This document shows positions 1 to 5,180 of a DNA stretch of 5,180 bases, one piece after another. The position numbers and the translations under genes were made by a program. The DNA lies in NCBI GenBank assembly GCA_002343485.1, contig DDST01000055.1:1-5180 (forward strand). Direction: 5' to 3'. Position 1 is the first letter of the stretch. Every line of letters starts with the position of its first letter. The notes beneath the pieces were generated by a model. The model saw only the letters and a list, made by a program, of their open reading frames with translations. It was not told the origin of the DNA and ran no database searches. This DNA comes from Proteobacteria bacterium UBA2383 (GTDB taxonomy: Bacteria > Pseudomonadota > Gammaproteobacteria > Competibacterales > Competibacteraceae).

Positions 1-504
1 CGCAGCGCCGATGCCGCCAAGGAGATTAAGGCACTGATTACCGATAGTGCAACCAAGGTCGAGGATGGCGGCAGGTTGGTGGAGCAATCCGGACAGACGC
101 TTCAGGAAATTGTCACGGCGGTCAAGAAAGTGAGTGATATCGTCGCTGAGATGGCGGCAGCGGCCCGTGAGCAAGCCACTGGTATTGAGCAAGTCAATAA
201 AGCGATCTTGCAAATAGACCAGGTGACCCAGCAGAACGCAGCATTGGTGGAAGAAACAGCGGCAGCTAGTCAAGCGATGGGTGAGCAAGCTGGCCAGCTG
301 AGTACTCTTATGGATTTCTTCCGTCTGGAGCGCGAGGTTGTTGCCTCATCTGCAGGGGCTAGCCCCAAGTTGCAGCTACCCGCTCAATCGAGCCGGTCTT
401 CCCGTTCGGAACCACGGAATCAATCGGGTATGAAGCCTTTTGCGGCTAGCAACTGGAAGCCCGCTACAGCAGGCAGTGATAGCCAGGAATGGGAGATGTT
501 TTAG
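1..504 (+). CDS. Methyl-accepting chemotaxis protein, C-terminal part (5' end outside window)
   Basis: The reading frame is open from base 1 and ends with TAG at 502-504, giving the last 167 residues of a chemoreceptor. Such receptors signal through CheW and CheA to the flagellar (or pilus) motor and are methylated by CheR and demethylated by CheB. The first residues (RSADAAKEIKALI) match the segment just after the signalling tip. The rest is the descending helix of the cytoplasmic coiled coil, with the family pattern EQATGIEQVNKAI, then TQQNAALVEETAAAS, which carries the usual C-terminal methylation-region glutamates. After the coil (ending near FFRLERE) comes a linker of about 58 residues, rich in Ser, Ala, Pro and Arg, finishing in EWEMF, which fits the x-aromatic-x-x-aromatic CheR/CheB-tethering pentapeptide. 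Sensor domain, membrane segments and HAMP lie outside, so the ligand cannot be inferred. Family assignment is firm. Confidence 0.96.
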   Translation, partial: RSADAAKEIKALITDSATKVEDGGRLVEQSGQTLQEIVTAVKKVSDIVAEMAAAAREQATGIEQVNKAILQIDQVTQQNAALVEETAAASQAMGEQAGQLSTLMDFFRLEREVVASSAGASPKLQLPAQSSRSSRSEPRNQSGMKPFAASNWKPATAGSDSQEWEMF

Positions 505-510
505 AGGTGG

Positions 511-546
511 CACAACCTCTCCCCTGCTGACTGGGGAGAGGTTGTG
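511..546 (+). terminator. Hairpin terminator between convergent chemoreceptor gene and phaC
   Basis: Two perfectly complementary 14-base arms (511-524, CACAACCTCTCCCC, and 533-546) flank an 8-base loop. The hairpin starts 6 bases after the chemoreceptor stop and lies about 20 bases beyond the phaC stop on the other strand. On the plus strand it is followed by ATTTATAGCTTTAT, T-rich but not a clean T run. On the minus strand the following bases are CCACCTCTAAAAC, with no T run. It should therefore end the plus-strand transcript best, and may slow or stabilise the 3' end of the phaC message. The gene-end position and perfect stem are seen; terminator activity is inferred. Confidence 0.75.
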
Positions 547-566
547 ATTTATAGCTTTATCTATCA

Positions 567-2273
567 CTATTTCTCAAACACATACCGTCCCGGTGCTGGC
601 CCCAGAACCGGGTAGCTGGCGTGTCCCAGGGAGGGCGGTGGCACTAGGGGGCCACAACGCTCAGCCAGCCAGCGGGTCCAGTCTTCCCACCAGGAACCTG
701 GCTGCTTCTCGATATGTTCCCGCCAGGCTTCGGGATCATTGCAGCCGGTGGCATCGCCCACCCAGTAGCGCCGCTTGGGTGGGGTCACCGGCGGGTTGAT
801 GATGCCGAGAATATGGCCCGACGTCGCTAATATGTACCGTGCGGGTCCACCCGTCAGCCCACACAGCCGGAAGGTCTGCCGCCAGGGTGCGATATGATCC
901 TGTTCCGCGCCGACCGCATAGAGCGGTTCGGTAATTGCCCCTAGGTTGAGCCGGCGGCCGCCGATCTCCAGACTGCCTGGTTCCATCAGCTTATTGTTCA
1001 AGTACAATTCCCGTAGATAGAACGCATGCATTGCCGCTGGCATCCGGGTGGTATCGCAGTTCCAGAACAACACATCGCTGGGCGGCAGTTCCTCGCCGTA
1101 TAGATAGCTATGTATGACGTAATGCCAAATCAGGCTATTGGGGCGTAGCATGCGAAAGGCTTTGGCCATATCGGCGCCGTCCAAGAACCCGGTTTTTGCC
1201 ATGCGCTGGCACAGAAAGCCGAAACTGGCTTCGTTCAGAAATACCCCGATTTCGCCTGGATCACTGAAATCCACCAGCGTAGTGAACGTTGTCCAGTGCG
1301 CGATTGGATTAGCAGCACGGTCAGCGGGATTGGCGTTGAGCCAAGCCAGTAGCATGGCAACCGCCGTACCGCCTAAACAGTAACCTGTGGCGTGGACCTG
1401 GGGAACGCCGCAGATGGCGCGGGCCGCTTCCAGCGCTGGACGTACTCCCTTAAGCAGATAATCATCCAGTGTCGTCGCTCGTGCTTCGGAGCCGGGATTC
1501 TTCCAACTGGTGATAAATACGGTGAAACCCTGGCCGGTCAGATAGTGAACCAGACTGTTGCGGGGACTCAAATCCATGATGTAAAACTTGTTGATCCATG
1601 GCGCGACCAGCACGATGGGCGTGGCGTGAACCTGGGTGGTGGCGGGTGCGTACTGGATCAGTTCCAGCAATTCGTTGCGCAGCACTATTTGGCCAGATGC
1701 CGTCGCCAGATCACGTCCAACTTGGAAGGCGTCAGGTTCCACCATCCGCACGTCCTGAGCGGCAGCGTCCTCTAGCCAGTTTTGCAATCCCCAAAGCATA
1801 CTGAAACCTTGGGTCGCCAGGGCGCGGCGCAAGGCATCAGGATTGGTCCAGAAGTAATTGGTGGGAGCGACGGCATCCAGCCATTGCCGATTCCAGAATG
1901 CTGCCCGCCGGCGCTGGTCGGGTGTGACGCCTTCAGTCGCATGGATCGCATCTTCCAGCCAGCGGACATAGAGCAGATACATTTCCTTGAGATAGGCAAA
2001 CCAGGGCTGATCGGTCCAGACTGTATCTTTAAATCTTTCGTCGTAAACGACAGCGGTAACTGCCGGGTCACTGGGGATGCCAAAACTGGCACGGCTGAAG
2101 CGATCATGAACCTTGCAAGCATCCAATATCAGTTGCTGCAAGGTGGTTGCGAGCCGTTCCGGCTGGCGCAGCCAGGCTTGTTGGACAGCCAGGCTGGAAC
2201 CGGCAATATCAAAGGGGTCGAGAGTGGAAGCAAATGGATTACGTGTGGTGGGGATGGCCGCGGGAGCATTCAT
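567..2273 (-). CDS. phaC: Poly(3-hydroxyalkanoate) synthase, long single-subunit (class I-like) form
   Basis: The enzyme polymerises (R)-3-hydroxyacyl-CoA into PHA, releasing CoA, at the surface of storage granules. Numbered from the ATG at 2273 it has 568 residues, close to class I synthases and much longer than class III PhaC. The N-terminal region (about 8-240) shows the PhaC_N pattern, including DERFKDTVW and the APTNYFWTNPDAL segment. The alpha/beta-hydrolase core follows, with APWINKFYIMDL and SWKNP. The lipase-like box GYCLGG gives the nucleophile Cys299, Asp459 lies in DHIAPW, and His487 in SGHILGIINPP, so the triad is complete. The C-terminal end (GSWWEDW, then YPVLGPAPGRYV) is also typical. 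A start 6 bases upstream (2279, adding Met-Asn) is possible but badly spaced from the ribosome site. No frameshift or missing motif is seen. No phaA, phaB, phaP or phaR is nearby. Class I is my reading from length and motifs; chain-length preference cannot be judged. Confidence 0.97.
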   Translation of the reverse strand: MNAPAAIPTTRNPFASTLDPFDIAGSSLAVQQAWLRQPERLATTLQQLILDACKVHDRFSRASFGIPSDPAVTAVVYDERFKDTVWTDQPWFAYLKEMYLLYVRWLEDAIHATEGVTPDQRRRAAFWNRQWLDAVAPTNYFWTNPDALRRALATQGFSMLWGLQNWLEDAAAQDVRMVEPDAFQVGRDLATASGQIVLRNELLELIQYAPATTQVHATPIVLVAPWINKFYIMDLSPRNSLVHYLTGQGFTVFITSWKNPGSEARATTLDDYLLKGVRPALEAARAICGVPQVHATGYCLGGTAVAMLLAWLNANPADRAANPIAHWTTFTTLVDFSDPGEIGVFLNEASFGFLCQRMAKTGFLDGADMAKAFRMLRPNSLIWHYVIHSYLYGEELPPSDVLFWNCDTTRMPAAMHAFYLRELYLNNKLMEPGSLEIGGRRLNLGAITEPLYAVGAEQDHIAPWRQTFRLCGLTGGPARYILATSGHILGIINPPVTPPKRRYWVGDATGCNDPEAWREHIEKQPGSWWEDWTRWLAERCGPLVPPPSLGHASYPVLGPAPGRYVFEK

Positions 2274-2280
2274 GTTCATT

Positions 2281-2285
2281 CTCCT
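2281..2285 (-). promoter_or_regulatory. phaC Shine-Dalgarno (AGGAG) that decides the start codon
   Basis: On the minus strand AGGAG lies only 1 base before the ATG at 2279 but 7 bases before the in-frame ATG at 2273. Seven bases is normal spacing and one is too short, so the second ATG is preferred as the phaC start. The difference is just two residues (Met-Asn). Confidence 0.75.
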
Positions 2286-2288
2286 ATG

Positions 2289-2303
2289 CTGCGCCGGCCG
2301 CAG
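2289..2303 (-). other. Small GC-rich hairpin in the phaC leader
   Basis: CTGCG and CGCAG arms (5 bp) enclose a 5-base GC-rich loop, 3 bases upstream of the phaC Shine-Dalgarno. It would form in the leader RNA if transcription starts at the TATAAT box near 2341. The stem is short, so a role in tuning translation is only a possibility. Confidence 0.25.
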
Positions 2304-2340
2304 GGTCGTGGGCGGCGGATATTAGCCACTGAACACTGCC

Positions 2341-2371
2341 ATTATATCCCTTTTAGCCTTTCACCTTTCAC
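2341..2371 (-). promoter_or_regulatory. Candidate sigma-70-type promoter of phaC
   Basis: The minus strand has a perfect -10 hexamer TATAAT at 2346-2341. No good -35 lies at 17 bases; the nearest partial match is GTGAAA (4 of 6 to TTGACA) at 2371-2366, with a long 19-base spacer, and it belongs to the heptamer array. Transcription from this box would start near 2334 and give a leader of about 60 bases before the ATG at 2273. The -10 is seen directly; use as a promoter is inferred from its position between rlmKL and phaC. The weak -35 suggests an activator or low basal activity. Confidence 0.45.
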
Positions 2372-2445
2372 CTTTCACCTTTCACCTTTCACCTTTCACC
2401 TTTCACCTTTCACCTTTCACCTTTCACTTTTCACCTTTCACCTTT
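2357..2445 (-). repeat. Tandem heptamer array, 12 units plus 5 bases (TGAAAGG on the gene strand)
   Basis: The plus strand reads CCTTTCA repeated head to tail from 2357: ten perfect copies (2357-2426), one copy with a single C-to-T change (2427-2433, CTTTTCA), a further perfect copy (2434-2440) and a partial CCTTT (2441-2445). On the minus strand, the direction of rlmKL and phaC, the unit is TGAAAGG. The array covers the final four codons and stop of rlmKL at one end and reaches 10 bases from the TATAAT box of phaC at the other. Each unit carries TGA, and since 7 is not a multiple of 3 the array stops translation in all three frames. The junction between units reads AGGTGA, which resembles the anti-16S ribosome-binding sequence. 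Copy number may vary by slippage. Confidence 0.97.
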
Positions 2446-4602
2446 AATCGCGTAACACTGGTGAATTTTCGGGTCGCGGGCAAAGTCCGATGGCAGGGTT
2501 TTCCGGCTCCAGTCTTCAATTCGCCAACCGGCCAGCGCATCCCGGTTCAGCCGGAACCGGCGATGATTAGTTGAGAAGATCAACAACCCGCCTGGAGCCA
2601 GGAGCCGTAAAGCCTGATGCAGCAGTTCTGCATGGTCCCGTTGCACATCAAAAGTATCTTCCAGACGTTTGGAGTTAGAGAAGGTCGGCGGGTCGACAAA
2701 AATCAGGTTATAGCGATCTCTTGCCTGGGCCAGCCATTCACGGCCATCGGCCCGGATGAGTTCATGCTGGGGACCACGAATCCCATTCAATTCCAGGTTG
2801 CGCCGTGCCCAGTTAAGGTAAGTTGCCGATAGATCGACGGTCGTGGTGCTGACCGCGCCGCCTAATGCGGCGTAAACAGTGGCTGTGCCTGTGTAGCCGA
2901 ACAGGTTTAGGAAGCGTCCCCCATTCGCCAGTTCGCCCAGCCGCCGGCGGGTGATGCGATGGTCGAGAAACAGCCCGGTATCGAGATAATCCGTGAAATT
3001 GACCAGAAATCGTGCAGGTCCTTCATGAACCTCGTAAAAACGGCCTTGTTCGCCTTGTTTCTGGTATTGGTTCATGCCCCGTTGCCGCTGGCGCACTTTG
3101 AGAAATATTTGCTCCGGCGGCAGCTCCAGCACAGCGGGTAGCGCCGCTATCACCTGTTCTAAGCGTTTACGTGCCTTGGCCGGGTCGATGCTGGCGGGAG
3201 GCGCATACTCCTGGACATGCAACCATTGCTCGTAACGATCCACCGCTACTGCGTACTCGGGCAGATCGGCATCGTACAAGCGGTAGCAGCTGACCTCTTC
3301 CCGCGCCGCCCAACGCCCCAAATGGCGCAGGTTTTTGTGTAACCGGTTGATGAAGTCCCCGGCGCTGTGTAATTGCTGATTTCCTTCACCCCAAATTTCT
3401 TCCATCAGGGGGGAGGGAGCTGTTACGCGGAAGGGGCGGATGAAGAACTTTGGCTCCACCTGAAAGCGCAGCAATCGACATTCCAAGGGGCCATTGTAGA
3501 AGACATGAACTTTCCCGGCGCGCAGCCCCATGCGCTTGCCCAGTTCGGGGTTACCGGTGAAGAGGGCCGCTTGCCAACCGGTAAAGCCAGTTTTTAGCCG
3601 GTTGCCGAGTTGGGCATACAACTCTACCAGCGTGTCATGCTCACCCAGCCGCTCCCCATAGGGCGCATTGGCGATCAATAGGCCCGGCGGCCCTGTTGGG
3701 GGTTCGATTTGCGCTAATTCCCGGCGTTCGATGCGAAGATGATCGGCTACCCCGGCCCGGTCTGCGTTGATTAACGCCGCTCGCACTGCTTTGGGATCAT
3801 GGTCGCTGGCCAGAATCAGTGGAATGCGAGATTGACCTGCCTTGCTTCGCTCCTGGGCTTCAGCAAGCAGGCGATTCCACAGTGCGGGAATATGTCCGAG
3901 CCAACCTCCGAAACCCCAATATTCGCGCAACAGACCCGGCGCTCGGTCGCTGGCGATCCAGGCGGCTTCAATAGCCAGGGTCCCAGAACCGCACAGTGGA
4001 TCGAGCAGAGGACCGCCGGCTGCTGCAATATCTGGCCAACCGGCTTTTAGCAGCAAGCTAGCTGCCAGGGTTTCCTTGAGCGGGGCCGTTACGGTGGCTT
4101 CTCGATAACCGCGCCGGTGCAGGCTGTCGCCGGACAAATCGAGGCTGACCATCGCCTGATCGTTGCGGATTTGCACATGGATTCTTAAATCTGGCTGCTG
4201 CCGGTCTACATTAGGCCGCTGGCCATACCGCTCACGAAACCGGTCAACAATGGCATCTTTGACCCGTTGCGCACCGTAATGGCTATGGTTAATACCAGGG
4301 CAGCTTCCATTGAATTCGATGCTCAGCGTACCGTGTGGCGGAAGATGCTCCTCCCAAGGTAGATCGTGGATGTTAGCGTAGAGCGCCTCGGCGTTGACGG
4401 CAGGAAACGCAGTCAATAGGAGCAACACCCGGCTGGCGGTGCGCGACCAGAGGCAGGCACGGTAGGCGGATTCCAGTGTCCCCTGAAAACGGATGCCGCC
4501 GCGAACCGGCTTGAGGTTAATCGCACCCCATTGAGTCAATTCTGCCATCAACAACGGCTCAATGCCGGCAGGTGCTGTGGCGAGAAAGTCAATTTCATTC
4601 AC
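2431..4602 (-). CDS. rlmKL: Bifunctional 23S rRNA methyltransferase RlmKL (m2G2445 / m7G2069)
   Basis: The protein (723 residues; E. coli RlmKL/RlmL has 702) methylates N2 of G2445 and N7 of G2069 (E. coli numbering) in 23S rRNA during large-subunit assembly, using S-adenosylmethionine. In order: a THUMP RNA-binding domain (about 43-155); the RlmL methyltransferase with SAM motif DPLCGSGTLAIEAA (201-214) and active-site motif NAPYG (312-316); a linker; and the RlmK half (about 415-720) with LYDADLPEY, NQYQK, TDYLDTGLFLDHR, SAM motif NLFGYTGTATV (566-576) and VDPPTFSNSKR (636-646). The start is GTG at 4602, since MNEIDFLATAPAGIE aligns with the E. coli N-terminus and AGAGG lies 7 bases upstream. 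The start overlaps the ybaK stop. Oddities: the linker is about 19 residues longer than in E. coli and derives from a palindromic stretch, and the last residues KGER and the stop come from the heptamer array. Confidence 0.97.
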   Translation of the reverse strand: MNEIDFLATAPAGIEPLLMAELTQWGAINLKPVRGGIRFQGTLESAYRACLWSRTASRVLLLLTAFPAVNAEALYANIHDLPWEEHLPPHGTLSIEFNGSCPGINHSHYGAQRVKDAIVDRFRERYGQRPNVDRQQPDLRIHVQIRNDQAMVSLDLSGDSLHRRGYREATVTAPLKETLAASLLLKAGWPDIAAAGGPLLDPLCGSGTLAIEAAWIASDRAPGLLREYWGFGGWLGHIPALWNRLLAEAQERSKAGQSRIPLILASDHDPKAVRAALINADRAGVADHLRIERRELAQIEPPTGPPGLLIANAPYGERLGEHDTLVELYAQLGNRLKTGFTGWQAALFTGNPELGKRMGLRAGKVHVFYNGPLECRLLRFQVEPKFFIRPFRVTAPSPLMEEIWGEGNQQLHSAGDFINRLHKNLRHLGRWAAREEVSCYRLYDADLPEYAVAVDRYEQWLHVQEYAPPASIDPAKARKRLEQVIAALPAVLELPPEQIFLKVRQRQRGMNQYQKQGEQGRFYEVHEGPARFLVNFTDYLDTGLFLDHRITRRRLGELANGGRFLNLFGYTGTATVYAALGGAVSTTTVDLSATYLNWARRNLELNGIRGPQHELIRADGREWLAQARDRYNLIFVDPPTFSNSKRLEDTFDVQRDHAELLHQALRLLAPGGLLIFSTNHRRFRLNRDALAGWRIEDWSRKTLPSDFARDPKIHQCYAIKGER
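3382..3420 (-). repeat. Palindromic REP-like stretch embedded in the rlmKL linker
   Basis: Within rlmKL, plus-strand arms CCTTCACCCC (3383-3392) and GGGGGGAGGG (3408-3417) pair at 8 of 10 positions plus one G-T wobble around a 15-base spacer. The stretch encodes APSPLMEEIWGEG (residues 395-407), inside the part of the linker that is longer than in E. coli RlmKL. The peptide and base pattern resemble, from memory, the common intergenic palindromes of proteobacteria whose translation reads SPLAGEGWGEG or similar. I infer an old repeat insertion that kept the frame and has since decayed. Low-complexity linker drift is the alternative. Confidence 0.4.
4595..4602 (-). other. ybaK/rlmKL 8-base stop-start overlap (GTGAATGA)
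   Basis: On the minus strand GTGAATGA contains the GTG start of rlmKL at its first three bases and the TGA stop of ybaK at its last three, in different frames. A ribosome finishing ybaK would stop within reach of the rlmKL start, so co-transcription and translational coupling are likely. Confidence 0.85.
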
Positions 4603-5101
4603 TCTTTAACCTCTTGATAGCCACCTTGACTAAAGTGGGTTGTAACAGGCGGAGAACCTCTGACGGTGTCAAGCTGATTAGGAAACCCCGTTTACCGCCG
4701 TTGAGATAGATCAATGGCACGTCGAGGATACTGGCTTCCATGTAGACCGGCATTGCCTTGCGAACGCCAAATGGAGATGTGCCGCCAACCAGATAGCCGC
4801 TGTGTTTGTGAGCGACTGCCGGTTCACAAGGGGCGATGGCCTTGACGCCCAGCAGACGGGCCAGGTCCTTGGCAGAAACCTGGTGAGTGCCATGCATCAG
4901 CACAATCAATGGTTGCCGGTGCTCATCTTCCATAATAAGGGTTTTGATGACACAGTATTCGTCCACCTCAAGGCATTGTGCACTATGCGCAGTTCCACCG
5001 TGATCCTGATAGGGATAGAGATAACTGCTGAATGTAATTCCCTGGCTTTGTAGCCATCGGGTAGCTAGAGTGACTGGGAATTTTTCATTTTTTGTAGACA
5101 T
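4595..5101 (-). CDS. ybaK: YbaK/EbsC-family aminoacyl-tRNA deacylase (Cys-tRNA(Pro) type)
   Basis: YbaK proteins hydrolyse Cys-tRNA(Pro), clearing a mischarging error of prolyl-tRNA synthetase in the cytoplasm. The 168-residue product is near the size of E. coli YbaK (159). It shows the family marks: VIKTLIM with Lys53 at the position of the conserved active-site lysine, SGYLVGGTSPFG (101-112), and NGGKRG (134-139). No signal peptide or membrane segment is present. The ATG at 5101 follows a modest AAGG ribosome site (5110-5113) with 8-base spacing. The TGA at 4597-4595 lies inside the start region of rlmKL. The closest relatives by motif are YbaK rather than the INS domain of ProRS or ProXp-ala, but the exact tRNA preference cannot be read from sequence alone. 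Confidence 0.94.
   Translation of the reverse strand: MSTKNEKFPVTLATRWLQSQGITFSSYLYPYQDHGGTAHSAQCLEVDEYCVIKTLIMEDEHRQPLIVLMHGTHQVSAKDLARLLGVKAIAPCEPAVAHKHSGYLVGGTSPFGVRKAMPVYMEASILDVPLIYLNGGKRGFLISLTPSEVLRLLQPTLVKVAIKRLKSE
4610..4614 (-). promoter_or_regulatory. rlmKL Shine-Dalgarno (AGAGG) supporting the GTG start
   Basis: AGAGG on the minus strand lies within the 3' end of ybaK, 7 bases before the GTG at 4602. Together with the N-terminal match to E. coli RlmKL it settles the non-ATG start. Confidence 0.7.
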
Positions 5102-5180
5102 TAATTTTGCCTTAATTAATCATGTTTTTGACATTTTGTTGTTTTTTGTATTTTTAATAATTTTTGTTAAATAGAAAATG
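5102..5180. promoter_or_regulatory. AT-rich upstream region of ybaK, possibly divergent promoters
   Basis: Only 13 of these 79 bases are G or C, against a gene-dense remainder that is clearly richer in G+C. It holds the ybaK ribosome site (AAGG, 5110-5113). No convincing minus-strand promoter pair can be chosen: TTAACA (5170-5165) lacks a good -10 at 17 bases. On the plus strand a perfect TTGACA (5128-5133) is followed by TTTAAT (5153-5158) at 19 bases, which could serve a divergent gene beyond the window. The composition fits a promoter or nucleoid-protein binding region. Confidence 0.4.

Noticed and set aside
376..567. Minus-strand frame of 63 codons starting with GTG at the phaC stop
   Set aside because: It lies antisense to the chemoreceptor tail and covers the terminator hairpin; no ribosome site and no family resemblance.
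1138..1775. Plus-strand open frames within phaC
   Set aside because: They are antisense shadows of a strongly conserved gene, without recognisable protein features.
2280..2356. Sigma-54 promoter for phaC
   Set aside because: The TGGCA near 2337 on the minus strand is not followed by a TTGC element at the required distance.
2357..2445. CRISPR array
   Set aside because: Units are 7 bases, directly adjacent, without spacers, and no cas gene is nearby.
1782..2447. Plus-strand frame of 221 codons whose end reads as a repeated FTFHLSP peptide
   Set aside because: It runs antisense to the start of phaC and its promoter region, and its repetitive tail is merely the heptamer array translated. No recognisable domain.
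3816..4108. Overlapping frames on both strands within rlmKL
   Set aside because: The conserved RlmL SAM-binding region explains this stretch fully; the others are shadows.
5122..5134. ATGT/ACAT inverted repeat as an operator upstream of ybaK
   Set aside because: Four-base arms in a strongly AT-rich stretch are expected by chance.

Overview
The window reads as chromosomal DNA of a gammaproteobacterium, or a close proteobacterial relative. The main reason is the RlmKL protein, a fusion of two 23S rRNA methyltransferases typical of that class, which aligns along its whole length with my memory of the E. coli protein. A YbaK-type tRNA deacylase, a long PHA synthase and a chemoreceptor ending in a CheR-binding pentapeptide fit the same picture. 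Storage-polymer formers such as the Competibacter group or purple/methanotrophic gammaproteobacteria would be reasonable hosts, but the window cannot settle the genus.

Layout. Bases 1-504 (+) hold the 3' end of a methyl-accepting chemotaxis protein. A perfect 14-bp hairpin (511-546) separates it from the convergent gene. On the minus strand, read from right to left, come ybaK (5101-4595), rlmKL (4602-2431) and phaC (2273-567). ybaK and rlmKL overlap by 8 bases and look like a translationally coupled pair. Between rlmKL and phaC lie an 89-base tandem array of a 7-base unit, a perfect TATAAT box and a leader ending in a Shine-Dalgarno that favours the second of two ATG codons. The last 79 bases (5102-5180) are about 84% A+T, unlike the rest, and form the upstream region of ybaK.

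Function. ybaK and rlmKL both serve translation: one clears misacylated tRNA, the other methylates 23S rRNA. phaC builds carbon-storage polyester and probably has its own promoter rather than depending on the rlmKL transcript. No other PHA genes (phaA, phaB, phaP, phaR) are in the window, so phaC stands apart from its pathway here.

I see no new multi-gene system. The most notable points are the heptamer array, which sits against the phaC promoter and also encodes the last residues and stop of RlmKL, and a palindromic stretch inside rlmKL that looks like a decayed intergenic repeat turned into linker between the two methyltransferase halves.
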